Shown: positions 41,956-49,752 of the stretch, piece after piece
Numbering within the stretch: the first letter of the stretch is position 1
How the letters are laid out: every line of letters starts with the position of its first letter
Source of the DNA: a virus
DNA: 61,355 bases
IMG/VR virus record: IMGVR_UViG_3300025115_000011
Location: 1 to 61,355 of that record
Strand: one strand, 5' to 3'
Position numbers and translations under genes: made by a program
The notes under the pieces: generated by a model
Databases searched by the model: none
What the model was told of the DNA's origin: nothing
The model's input: the letters and a program-made list of their open reading frames with translations, nothing else

Positions 41956-42210
41956 ATGATCGATGAGCGTAAAGTAGCAAGGATTACCCCGTTTAGCGCA
42001 GGAGACTGTGTAAAGAATGTTCCTAGTCAGTTCGAGCTAGTTCTAATTGCGTCGAACCGTATGCGGGAACTGCAAAAAGGGGAGCAGCCGTTAGTTAATC
42101 CAGGCGGCGACCATAATATGACTATTGCCTTGCGTGAGATTGCAGCAGGCAAAGTTGGACGTGAATATCTTACTAAAGGAGCAAAGCGCGATGTTCGTAA
42201 AACTGTTTAA
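41956..42210 (+). CDS. RNA polymerase omega-like small protein
   Basis: 84 residues. KNVPSQFELVLIASNRMREL...NPGGDHNMTIALREIAAGK resembles RNA polymerase omega subunit (RpoZ): N-x-F-x-L-V-x-x-A-x-x-R-x-R-x-L, then a gap and a T/A-I-A-L-x-E-I-x-x-G-K helix. Phage omega-like proteins could join host RNA polymerase and change promoter choice. Recognition by eye, fairly specific. Confidence 0.6.
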   Translation: MIDERKVARITPFSAGDCVKNVPSQFELVLIASNRMRELQKGEQPLVNPGGDHNMTIALREIAAGKVGREYLTKGAKRDVRKTV

Positions 42211-42400
42211 AGAAGTTACTAGTAAAAAGAAGGCTAACGAGGATTGGATCGAAGCCGAAACTGCTCGTCTAAAGGCTGATTTGGAAACAAAGCGAAAAGC
42301 GGCAATCGAACGGATGGGCACTAAGTGGATTTTGCACCCGGATCACATGGTGCAAAAGAAGGACATTGAAGCAAACAGCCTTGGGTTTAAAACGGCTTAA
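42191..42400 (+). CDS. Small helical early protein
   Basis: 69 residues from ATG 42191 (MFVKLFKEVTSKKKANEDW), mostly one charged helix. It overlaps the omega-like gene by 20 bp. The longer frame upstream lies within that gene. Function unknown. Confidence 0.55.
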   Translation: MFVKLFKEVTSKKKANEDWIEAETARLKADLETKRKAAIERMGTKWILHPDHMVQKKDIEANSLGFKTA

Positions 42401-42409
42401 CTATAAAGG

Positions 42410-42540
42410 GGTGTTTAAAATCAATGACTTACAATCGTTACTGATTTAAACACCTTCTTTAGAATCAATGACTTACAAAATTCCTTTAATTTTAGCCCAG
42501 TTTTGTGCGTATTGATACGCAGAATTGCTGTAAACGACTG
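42410..42540. repeat. Non-coding gap with repeats, hairpin and palindrome
   Basis: GGTGTTTAAA (42410) and TTTAAACACC (42445) form a 10-bp stem followed by TTCTTT, a possible terminator. AATCAATGACTTACAA occurs twice (42419, 42463). TGCGTAT-TG-ATACGCA (42506-42521) is a 7-bp palindrome. AATTGCTGTAAACG near 42523 is the inverse of a segment near 40060. Confidence 0.6.
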
Positions 42541-42550
42541 TAAATTTTGG

Positions 42551-42579
42551 TTGACTTTTAATCCAAATTCTGGTATAAT
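42551..42579 (+). promoter_or_regulatory. Early promoter with inverted repeat around -35
   Basis: TTGACT, 17 bp, TATAAT. TTTTGGTTGACTTTT is followed by AATCCAAA. Confidence 0.9.
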
Positions 42580-42615
42580 TTGTTCATAGTAAGTAACTTA
42601 ACAAGGAGAAGCAAA

Positions 42616-42786
42616 ATGGCAAAAAGCACTATGTCCGCAGAACTCGAAGCCCTGGCAACTGAGGCTGTTTTCCACCTCCAGTTCCGCACTGCTCGGGCTG
42701 CTCGAATGATTGCTGCGACCTTGGGCGTCACCGAAGACGAAGCCCGTAAGGCGGTTGCTGCTGTTGCAAAGCCCCGCAAGGGTTAA
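42616..42786 (+). CDS. Small early protein, helical
   Basis: 56 residues, Ala-rich with two helices (FRTARAARMIAATLGVTEDE) like a small helix-turn-helix unit, and a basic end KPRKG. Possible DNA-binding protein. Strong promoter and AAGGAGAAG site. Confidence 0.6.
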   Translation: MAKSTMSAELEALATEAVFHLQFRTARAARMIAATLGVTEDEARKAVAAVAKPRKG

Positions 42787-42796
42787 GGAGTAAGTC

Positions 42797-43093
42797 ATGA
42801 AAAAGTCCATCCTCATCCTGATGCTCGCGGCCTTAGCTACCGGCTGTGCAACTACCAAGCGGATGGACTTCAATGACCTTAATTACTACAAGATTGACTG
42901 TGCAAACAAAGAAGCACAGATCCGGTTCCTTGAAGGTCAATTGTCAACTCAGCCTGATCGTATAGCTGCTGGGTTTAACGGTCTCCTTAACGTGCTCAAC
43001 GGAACGTATGCTGAGACCGAGCGTATTAAGAACCGAAGTCACGATGCAGTGGCCCGTTCCTTGCTGTGGGATATTAGGACTTACTGCCCATGA
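42797..43093 (+). CDS. Lipoprotein
   Basis: 98 residues. MKKSILILMLAALATGC has a typical lipobox (ATGC), then an acidic-to-helical mature part with a second and third Cys. Overlaps the following secreted-protein gene by 4 bp, so two envelope proteins are made together. Confidence 0.75.
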   Translation: MKKSILILMLAALATGCATTKRMDFNDLNYYKIDCANKEAQIRFLEGQLSTQPDRIAAGFNGLLNVLNGTYAETERIKNRSHDAVARSLLWDIRTYCP

Positions 43094-43668
43094 AAACCTC
43101 TACTCTAATCATTGCTGCAATGCTGGCAACATCAACGTCAGCTATGTCAGCTGAGTGCTTCTTCCGTTCAACCACAGGAAGCAAGGTTACTGGAACGTTG
43201 AGCCTGGTTAGTGATATTAAGTATTGGATCACTCCTACGCTTAACAAGCAGAAGAAGTGCATTGCTACATTTAAGGCACTTGACGACAAGAAGCAGTGGC
43301 ACAATGGTGTCGGCGAATATACGTTCTCTACATCGGTATCAGACGATGATGGATGCGCTCTTGCAATTGAGCAAGGCAAAGCAGAGCTAATAAATCGAGT
43401 GTACGGAAGCTTAGTTGACAGCACCAGCGAAATGGTGTGCAACGAAACTGAACCCCCGAAAACTCGCCCGGTGCAAATCGGCGAAGAGATTCAAATTTCG
43501 GATGTTAGTATCCACCCGAACAAGCAACCGTTCAAGTATAAGGGCACATTCTGCCAGTGGTTTGTTGAAACGAGCGTGTCCGACAAAGACTTGTATCAGT
43601 GGCAAGGAATTGTTTGCAAAACAGGTCGGCCTGGACTTGATACGTGGACGGTTGTAGATAAGTTCTAA
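43090..43668 (+). CDS. Secreted protein with multiple Cys
   Basis: 192 residues with a signal peptide (STLIIAAMLATSTSAMSA-E). The mature part carries paired Cys and beta-rich segments (ECFFRSTTGSKVTGTLSLV), suggesting disulphide bonds in the periplasm. Function unknown; coupled to the lipoprotein upstream. Confidence 0.65.
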   Translation: MKTSTLIIAAMLATSTSAMSAECFFRSTTGSKVTGTLSLVSDIKYWITPTLNKQKKCIATFKALDDKKQWHNGVGEYTFSTSVSDDDGCALAIEQGKAELINRVYGSLVDSTSEMVCNETEPPKTRPVQIGEEIQISDVSIHPNKQPFKYKGTFCQWFVETSVSDKDLYQWQGIVCKTGRPGLDTWTVVDKF

Positions 43669-43679
43669 GAAAATAATGG

Positions 43680-43708
43680 TTGACAAGATATTTAAATTAT
43701 CGTATAAT
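43680..43708 (+). promoter_or_regulatory. Early promoter
   Basis: TTGACA, 17 bp, TATAAT, with only the left arm (TGGTT) of the shared inverted repeat. Confidence 0.85.
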
Positions 43709-43742
43709 ACTAACATCGTAAAAAGGTCATAAGGAGACCAAA

Positions 43743-44411
43743 ATGAAAACCAAACTGATTGCTGTTGCTGTTGCTGCTGTTATGATGACTGCCTGCGCTT
43801 CTAATCCGGCGCCCAAGGTTGATCCGGTACAAGCAATGCGAACAGCAGAAGCCAAGGCAGTTCTTGATACTGCCCCGTCCTGGTACATGAATGGTACCCC
43901 GGCCACCGCAGACCATATGTTTACCGCAGGCACGGCTGTTAGCCGAGACCTGTCAATGGCTGTGAAAAAGGCCACAATGGATGCTCAAGCTAAGATTGCA
44001 GAGTACATCCGGGCAGACGTTGATGCTTACACCAAGGTTCACAAGCAAGATGTCAACGGAGCATACAACGAAAATACCGAAGTCCTTGTACGCAAGTTAG
44101 TAAACGAAATCCAACTGTCGCGGGGAACCGTGGTTCAAAAGGTTGCTTACTCTGAAGCCGGCAGTTTCCGTGTGTATGTGCAGATTCGTTACCCAGCTCC
44201 TAATATCGAGCGAGCTGTTGCTGCAACTAACACCTACGACGGCCCGACTGCTCGAGAGCGAAAGCTTGAGGCTGAACTAAACCAACGTAAGGAAGAAGCC
44301 CGTAAGGCGAAAGAAGTTGCACCGGTAGACGTAGGCGGCATTGTAATTAAGGGGATAGAAGCAAGTCCCGAATCTAAGCCTCTTAACTTGGATTCCAAGG
44401 AAGAGAACTAA
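43743..44411 (+). CDS. LPP20-like lipoprotein
   Basis: 222 residues. MKTKLIAVAVAAVMMTAC has the lipobox MTAC. The body (SRDLSMAVKKATMDAQAKIAEYI and RVYVQIRYP) matches the LPP20/LpoB-type fold in which an Ala-rich helix and a strand repeat. The C-terminus is a charged helix (ELNQRKEEARKAKE). Expressed early; an envelope role such as exclusion or cell-wall control is possible. Confidence 0.7.
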   Translation: MKTKLIAVAVAAVMMTACASNPAPKVDPVQAMRTAEAKAVLDTAPSWYMNGTPATADHMFTAGTAVSRDLSMAVKKATMDAQAKIAEYIRADVDAYTKVHKQDVNGAYNENTEVLVRKLVNEIQLSRGTVVQKVAYSEAGSFRVYVQIRYPAPNIERAVAATNTYDGPTARERKLEAELNQRKEEARKAKEVAPVDVGGIVIKGIEASPESKPLNLDSKEEN

Positions 44412-44419
44412 ATATTGCA

Positions 44420-44662
44420 ATGCAACAAGAACTTGAACAAGAAATACTACAAATAACCGCAGCTCTCGGAGAATCACAAAAAGAATATGAGGCTCTGCGG
44501 TTACGCTATTCGAACGAATGGAATCTCCGCACTCCCGATGCAAATAACGAGTTCGTGAAACAGTTAGGTGATCTCGCGGCTGAAATGACCCATTACCAAA
44601 AACTGTTTAAAGAGTTATCGATTAAGTATTCTACATTAGTTTTAGGTTCGGTGCCTGAATAA
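44420..44662 (+). CDS. Small coiled-coil protein
   Basis: 80 residues, almost wholly helical with heptad character (MQQELEQEILQITAALGESQ). A TAAATA box lies directly before it. No domain recognised. Confidence 0.6.
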   Translation: MQQELEQEILQITAALGESQKEYEALRLRYSNEWNLRTPDANNEFVKQLGDLAAEMTHYQKLFKELSIKYSTLVLGSVPE

Positions 44663-44692
44663 AACGTAACTGTAGCAGTCACTAAATACAGT

Positions 44693-45178
44693 GTGACTCT
44701 TACAGCGAAAGAACAACTCCTTGAAATCTTGGCAACCCCGTTACCAAGTAAAACTGTTCAACGCAGATTGTCGTATGTTCCAACTAAAGAATTTACATCT
44801 CATGTATTTGATTTATTAAACGAGTGCGTTTTTGGCGGACATCTAACTCGTCCATGTATTAACTTCCGTTCATTATTGCCAAAGCATTGGGGACTGTGTA
44901 TTGGGTTCGACGAAGATAACTTATACTGCAAACTTCGATTAAATCGGGGCTTTTATTGTGTGCAATGGTTTGTTATAGTATTAGCACATGAAATGGCACA
45001 TCAACATCAATGGGTGGTGCAGGGGCCGCATCGAAGAACACATAAAAAAGAACCATTACTAAGTCATGGTAAGACGTTTTACTTGTACAAAAATAAGTTA
45101 GCAGAAATAGGGATACCACTTAAAGTTTACTATGACGACGTTAAGTGGTTTAAGTATCAACAGATGTTAAAGATTTAG
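44693..45178 (+). CDS. SprT-like zinc metallopeptidase
   Basis: 161 residues from GTG 44693. VIVLAHEMAHQHQW holds HExxH, and a downstream His (LLSHGKTFY) can be the third zinc ligand. Spacing and surrounding strands resemble SprT/SPRTN-type domains. Role may be cleavage of DNA-bound or virion proteins. Its last bases overlap the antisense GIY-YIG gene. Confidence 0.7.
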   Translation: MTLTAKEQLLEILATPLPSKTVQRRLSYVPTKEFTSHVFDLLNECVFGGHLTRPCINFRSLLPKHWGLCIGFDEDNLYCKLRLNRGFYCVQWFVIVLAHEMAHQHQWVVQGPHRRTHKKEPLLSHGKTFYLYKNKLAEIGIPLKVYYDDVKWFKYQQMLKI

Positions 45179-46017
45179 AGCCTCTTAGCTAACCATCCTT
45201 TTTTATACGGTTTTCCGGTTGTTGCAGTTCCGATTAAATTAGTATATTGGAACCCTTTTTCTTTACAAAATTGTTTTAATTCTCTACTGTATATTTGAAA
45301 TACTTCTCCTTCAGGAGAAGTAATTTCGTATAGTTTTCTTTGTGCTAGATAAAATTTTTCTTTTGCTTCCGGTGTTCGTGTTTTATTTTTTTGTTGAGCG
45401 AGTTTCATATTTGCTTTTGCTTCGTCGGAGTAAGTTTTGCCCTTTCTTTGGGCAGAGTGTCTCTTTACCCTTTCTACGTCGTTCTTCCAAGTTCTTCCGG
45501 TATTTGCTTTGGAAATTTTTTCTCTAACCTCTTTTCTTTTTGCTGGATTTTTATCTCCGGATACCTTTTCGCTAAGTTGTTGGTAATATTCTTCTCCCCT
45601 GTTTTTATGCCAATTTAAAGACATGTTCCTTTTGTGTTCTTCTGTTTTCGGAACCCCAAGCATTGTCTTACTCTGTTTTTCTCGAGCTTCAACTGATCGA
45701 ATTATTCCTTTATTCGACTTTGCTATTTTTCTAACATTAAATCCATTGCCTTCGTCGGCAAAAGGTCGTATGGTGTCTAAATAATGCTGTTCTCTCTCGA
45801 TTAGTGTTTCTTTAGAACAATATTCTAACACCTTCCAGTCGAAATTTTCTAACCCGTGTTTCCTAAGTGCTCGGGAAACAACTTGTTTCACTTTTAATTT
45901 TTCGTTTAATGCATTATTTTTGTGTGCTTGCCATCTTGCTAGGATATCAACTGCACTCCCAATATATGACCGCCCGTCTTCTCTAAGAATTATTTGGTAA
46001 ACACCTGACTTGCACAT
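45175..46017 (-). CDS. GIY-YIG homing endonuclease (Seg-like)
   Basis: 280 residues. SGVYQIILREDGRSYIGSAVDILARWQAH is the GIY-YIG core (split here over several strands) with the Arg of RW, and LIEREQHYLDTI the catalytic Glu helix. Several NUMOD3-like units (GVPKTEEHKRNMS, GKTYSDEAKANMK) follow. A late-type CATAAATA box and GGGGG ribosome site precede it. It lies antisense directly upstream of clpP. Confidence 0.88.
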   Translation of the reverse strand: MCKSGVYQIILREDGRSYIGSAVDILARWQAHKNNALNEKLKVKQVVSRALRKHGLENFDWKVLEYCSKETLIEREQHYLDTIRPFADEGNGFNVRKIAKSNKGIIRSVEAREKQSKTMLGVPKTEEHKRNMSLNWHKNRGEEYYQQLSEKVSGDKNPAKRKEVREKISKANTGRTWKNDVERVKRHSAQRKGKTYSDEAKANMKLAQQKNKTRTPEAKEKFYLAQRKLYEITSPEGEVFQIYSRELKQFCKEKGFQYTNLIGTATTGKPYKKGWLAKRL

Positions 46018-46076
46018 TTAATACCCCCTTGTTATAATTATTTATGCAATCCACTCATTTAAAGGACGGAAGAAAA

Positions 46077-46658
46077 ATGACTTTAGTACCGATGATAATC
46101 GAAAAAACACAAAATGGTGAAAGAGCAATGGATGTTTGGTCTCGTTTGCTTAAAGACCGCATTGTTATGCTAACTACAGATGTTAATGAAGTGTCTGCCA
46201 ATCTTGTTATTGCTCAACTTCTATTCCTTGAGTCAGAAGATCCTGATAAGGAAGTGTTCTTTTACATTAACTCCCCTGGTGGAGAAGTAACCGCAGGATT
46301 GGCGATTCTCGACACTATGAATTTTATTAAGTGCGATATTCGAACTATTGTAATGGGGCAGGCCTGTTCAATGGGTAGTTTGCTTGCTAGTTCGGGAACT
46401 AAAGGTAAGAGAATGATTTTACCCAATGCGAGGCATATGATTCACCAGGTGTCATCGGGGGCAAAAGGCACAGCAATCGACATGAAAATTCAGCTCGAAG
46501 AAACACTAAAACTAAATCGATTGTTAACAGAAATATATGTTAAGAATACAGGAAAAACATACGAACAACTCGAAAAAGATATGTCTCGTGATTGTTTTAT
46601 GTCAGCGATCGAATCGGTCGAATATGGCCTAGCCGACAAAGTTATCACAACCAGATAA
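46077..46658 (+). CDS. clpP: ATP-dependent Clp protease proteolytic subunit ClpP
   Basis: 193 residues from ATG 46077 behind AAAGGACGGAAG; the in-frame ATG at 46044 has no ribosome site. FYINSPGGEVTAGLAI, GQACSMGSLLASSG (catalytic Ser) and ARHMIHQVSSG (catalytic His) are canonical, and a later Asp (EKDMSRDCFMS) completes the triad. It assembles with host or phage ATPase partners to degrade proteins. The last 30 bp overlap an antisense endonuclease gene. Confidence 0.95.
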   Translation: MTLVPMIIEKTQNGERAMDVWSRLLKDRIVMLTTDVNEVSANLVIAQLLFLESEDPDKEVFFYINSPGGEVTAGLAILDTMNFIKCDIRTIVMGQACSMGSLLASSGTKGKRMILPNARHMIHQVSSGAKGTAIDMKIQLEETLKLNRLLTEIYVKNTGKTYEQLEKDMSRDCFMSAIESVEYGLADKVITTR

Positions 46659-47285
46659 CTTGCAGTTTGTGCCATGAAATCTAGACAGGATATGTGGAGC
46701 TACAACTTTTCCGCAATGCGGACACGGCTGCTTCGGAGTTAACAACCTAGAAGCAGACATTTTCTGTCTAGTTTCTAAGCTAACTTGGCCGATATTGCCT
46801 TTATTCCACGCTTCTTGTCCTTTTCTTCCGCCAACAAACCCTGACGCAACTGCTCGTTCTTTGGCTTGTACACGTTTTTCATCAGACCATCGTTTACCGT
46901 AATTTGCATTGTTTTCTCCTGAGACGTCGTGGGTAGAGTGCCATTCTTTTTTCGATTTAGCTATTCGAGCCCTTGCGTCTGGCATTAATATTTTTCCAGA
47001 GGTTCCGTCACCTCCGTCTGTTAAGTTAAGCAATATCCCGGTACCCAAATCTTTTCGGCCCCACCATTTAATAAGGCGACGCTCTAAAGCCAGCGCCCCG
47101 ATTTCAGACAACTTTGTCTCGAGTTTTATAATCAATGATTGGTTCTTAGGAACAGAGACGTTATGTTTTTTTAATAGCCTGCTGCCTTTTCCTTTACCGA
47201 TATAGTAAGGAGTTCCTGCTTTTGCTGTTATACTATCTTTACTGCGTAAGTACGCATAGACATAATAAATATTATCGCTGGACAT
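46629..47285 (-). CDS. GIY-YIG-like homing endonuclease with zinc finger
   Basis: 218 residues. IYYVYAYLRSKD...TPYYIGKGKGSRLL is a GIY-YIG variant, and ALERRLIKWWGRKDLGTG carries the Glu/Arg helix. A NUMOD3-like segment (ENNANYGKRWSDEKRVQ) and a terminal C2HC finger (CPHCGKVVAPHILSRFHGTNC in part) follow. AAGGAGG sits before its ATG. Its 3' end overlaps clpP. Confidence 0.85.
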   Translation of the reverse strand: MSSDNIYYVYAYLRSKDSITAKAGTPYYIGKGKGSRLLKKHNVSVPKNQSLIIKLETKLSEIGALALERRLIKWWGRKDLGTGILLNLTDGGDGTSGKILMPDARARIAKSKKEWHSTHDVSGENNANYGKRWSDEKRVQAKERAVASGFVGGRKGQEAWNKGNIGQVSLETRQKMSASRLLTPKQPCPHCGKVVAPHILSRFHGTNCKLSGCDNFVG

Positions 47286-47304
47286 ATAAACCTCCTTGGT
47301 TGTC

Positions 47305-47342
47305 TAGTGCTAGTGGATGCGTCAACATCGCGACTAGCACTA
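47305..47342 (-). promoter_or_regulatory. Leader hairpin of the antisense endonuclease
   Basis: TAGTGCTAGT and ACTAGCACTA form a 10-bp stem with an 18-nt loop. In the minus direction it begins 1-2 bases after a GATAAATA box (plus 47344-47351), so it would sit at the 5' end of the late transcript, before AAGGAGG. Confidence 0.5.
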
Positions 47343-47351
47343 ATATTTATC

Positions 47352-47378
47352 AAAAGGCAGACTTGTTCTGCCTTTTTT
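47352..47378 (+). terminator. Rho-independent terminator
   Basis: AAAAGGCAGA-CTTGT-TCTGCC-TTTTTT. It separates the clpP region from the tagged-effector array. Confidence 0.9.
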
Positions 47379-47397
47379 ATTATGCAATAAATACAAG

Positions 47398-48075
47398 ATG
47401 CGTCTTTTTGAACTACAACAAACTGTTAGTAAACCACAAGCTATTGATAATATCATATCAGTTATCCTTAGGGATTGCCAACCGTATCTACAGTTGATAG
47501 GTGGGTTAACTGATCCATCCAGATATTTGCTCAGAGGTATGGTAGAGATACCGTCGAAAGATCAATGGCACAAGTATACACAACCTTACACTACACACCC
47601 AGACCGTAAGTTCAGAGACACAAATGCACGGGTTGGGCAATTAGCAGATGACTGGTTTTTAAAAACAATCGGATGGCGTGCCAGAACTAACAATGCGCTA
47701 TTCTGTGCCGGCTTTGCTAGTGCAACACACGACTATGGTGAGACCTGCGCGATATTTCCAATTGGTAATATTGAGTATCTGTGGAGTGAAAAGGTACTCG
47801 ACTTAACGTTTGATTTACACCAGCTTGTTTATTTTGGCGACGAGGGGACTCCAGATAAACTAAAACCACAACAAGATACTGAATCGTTAGCAAAGAAAGT
47901 TAATGCGTTACTCAGTAAAGGTGCATGGCACTTTAATGAAGGATTCGACTTATACTGGAAAAAGCATAGACGTAAAGAAATGATTATCCGTTGCCAAAAA
48001 TACTACGCTATTCCGCTAGAGAGAAATATGGATAACATTAGTTTTGACGAAGTATTGATGAGAGCAAGTCAATGA
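47398..48075 (+). CDS. ADP-ribosyltransferase-like protein (first of array)
   Basis: 225 residues starting MRLFELQQ, only loosely like the array tag. It keeps the paralogue landmarks: RYLLRGM (NAD-binding Arg), NNALFCAGFASATHDYG, FPIGNIEYLWS, and RRKEMIIRCQKYYAI with the putative catalytic Glu. It lies 3-5 bp after an AATAAATA box without ribosome site and overlaps the next tagged gene by 4 bp. Confidence 0.58.
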   Translation: MRLFELQQTVSKPQAIDNIISVILRDCQPYLQLIGGLTDPSRYLLRGMVEIPSKDQWHKYTQPYTTHPDRKFRDTNARVGQLADDWFLKTIGWRARTNNALFCAGFASATHDYGETCAIFPIGNIEYLWSEKVLDLTFDLHQLVYFGDEGTPDKLKPQQDTESLAKKVNALLSKGAWHFNEGFDLYWKKHRRKEMIIRCQKYYAIPLERNMDNISFDEVLMRASQ

Positions 48076-48467
48076 GAGCAACTGAATTTTTAACCGAATC
48101 TATCATTAAAACTAATAAAGGGTGGCAGCATTCCGGGTTTGGATATAAAAATAATCCAGTTTATCCATTGCCTCGGTGGAGTGTATTTAATAGTGGGTCA
48201 AGGAATAAAGAAGGGTCGTGGGAGGATATATTACACTACTTTCGATTCTTAGACGACAATTATGCAACTGCAATGCTTGATATAACAGGTGATGAGATAG
48301 CAACTGTTTTGTGTTTGCAAGGACACACTGACAAAAAACAAGAATTAGAAAAAATGAAAATTGAACTTAAACTTAAGAACTCTAATTTTCAAACATGGTC
48401 TGAAGTCTTTAACAAGTTCAAAGAAAATAGTAAAAAAGAACGAGCAACTAGATTGGGCGGAATATGA
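48072..48467 (+). CDS. Putative packaged protein (MRATEFLTE tag)
   Basis: 131 residues. The tag MRATEFLTE is followed by SIIKTNKGWQHSGFGYKNN. The remaining sequence is aromatic-rich then strongly Lys/Glu helical, with no catalytic motif seen. Overlaps both neighbours by 4 bp. Part of the coupled array. Confidence 0.55.
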   Translation: MRATEFLTESIIKTNKGWQHSGFGYKNNPVYPLPRWSVFNSGSRNKEGSWEDILHYFRFLDDNYATAMLDITGDEIATVLCLQGHTDKKQELEKMKIELKLKNSNFQTWSEVFNKFKENSKKERATRLGGI

Positions 48468-49078
48468 GAGCAACTGAATTTTTAAGAGAAGACATCGAAG
48501 ACCAGCAAAAAGTTTGGTCAATGATACAACAAAATTGCCAACCGTTCATAAATGAGATCGGCGGGGTTGAGAAATTATTTTCTTTGCCTATATATCGAGG
48601 AAGTTTTGATTCTCAAAACAACACTAGCATAAGAGAAATTCCAGTATTGCCAAATCGTAAACCACGAAATACACAGGCAGAGTGGCACAAAGCTGCCGAC
48701 GAATGGTTTGCATCTACTACTGGTGTCCTTTTCCGCAGTCACGCAATTTTTGCAGATGGAAACAAGGAAGTAGGCGATAGTTACGGCCGTGGATACAGTG
48801 AAATAGTTATCCCAATCAGACAATTTAACTATTGCTGGTCTGATATTATCCGTGATATGACTCTCACATTAGAACGCACACCTCGTGAAGACGATGAAAG
48901 TGAAGGTGATTTTGTGTGGAATATCTTAGACGAAGGTGGTTACAGGTTTAATAGTGGTTTGGCTGACGCTGCACAATCTGAATGTGAAATTATGATCAAC
49001 TGTGAAAAAGTATATCTCATTAATCCGGGCTTCTTCTATATGATAAAAAACAGATTGCAGGACGGGTCAATTAAATGA
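48464..49078 (+). CDS. ADP-ribosyltransferase-like protein (MRATEFLRE tag)
   Basis: 204 residues. Tag MRATEFLRE, then IYRGSFD with the Arg, FADGNKEVGDSYGRGYSEIV as the Ser/Gly segment, IRQFNYCWSD, and AQSECEIMINCEKVYLI, where E-x-E precedes the strand as in arginine-specific ADP-ribosyltransferases. Paralogue of 2226 and 49075. Target in the host unknown. Confidence 0.6.
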   Translation: MRATEFLREDIEDQQKVWSMIQQNCQPFINEIGGVEKLFSLPIYRGSFDSQNNTSIREIPVLPNRKPRNTQAEWHKAADEWFASTTGVLFRSHAIFADGNKEVGDSYGRGYSEIVIPIRQFNYCWSDIIRDMTLTLERTPREDDESEGDFVWNILDEGGYRFNSGLADAAQSECEIMINCEKVYLINPGFFYMIKNRLQDGSIK

Positions 49079-49752
49079 GAGCAAAAGAATTTTTAAAAGA
49101 AGAATACACACCAAAGGATATTGAGGATTTCTTTACTAACTGCTCGGAGTATTTTTCTTATAATAAAAATCCTTTAGTTAATATGCTATACCGCGGTGAC
49201 TACGGTAACATTCGCAAGGACAATTTTTGGATGAACCAACGCAATGTGTTACAAGGCCGCAAACCAGTTGACACTGACGAGTTTGTACATACCATCTTAA
49301 ATGATTTGTTTTCTACCGCGTTTAATTTTCCGTTCCGCAGCGGGATGATGTGTTCTGGATCCCCTGGAGAAGCAAGTCAATACGGCCGCGTGTCTATTGT
49401 TATTCCGTGCAATGGGTACACACTTTGTTACTCACCGAAGTATGAGGATTTATTCAAATCAATACCATCTACGGTGTACGATTACTTAGAGTACACTCAT
49501 TATGAAGTACACGACGGTACTCCAGAGCAAGCTAACGCAGAGAAAAGGATACGCTCAATTATTACCAGATTGTTTAAAGAAGGCAACTATGTAGCTGGAC
49601 CACAGCATACAAACGATGCTGCGATGTCAACCAACGAAGTAATGATATACCCAACTGATTACTCAGAATTGCAATACTACGCATTCTCCGAACAGTTTTG
49701 GAGCGCAACAGTAGTGCCGATGATTAGAGAGAGATTTTATGCGAGCAAGTGA
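49075..49752 (+). CDS. ADP-ribosyltransferase-like protein (MRAKEFLKE tag)
   Basis: 225 residues. Tag MRAKEFLKE, MLYRGDYG with the NAD-binding Arg, MMCSGSPGEASQYGRVSIVI as the Ser strand, and MSTNEVMIYPTDYSELQYYA with the STxxE-like catalytic region. Overlaps the next gene by 14 bp. Confidence 0.62.
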   Translation: MRAKEFLKEEYTPKDIEDFFTNCSEYFSYNKNPLVNMLYRGDYGNIRKDNFWMNQRNVLQGRKPVDTDEFVHTILNDLFSTAFNFPFRSGMMCSGSPGEASQYGRVSIVIPCNGYTLCYSPKYEDLFKSIPSTVYDYLEYTHYEVHDGTPEQANAEKRIRSIITRLFKEGNYVAGPQHTNDAAMSTNEVMIYPTDYSELQYYAFSEQFWSATVVPMIRERFYASK

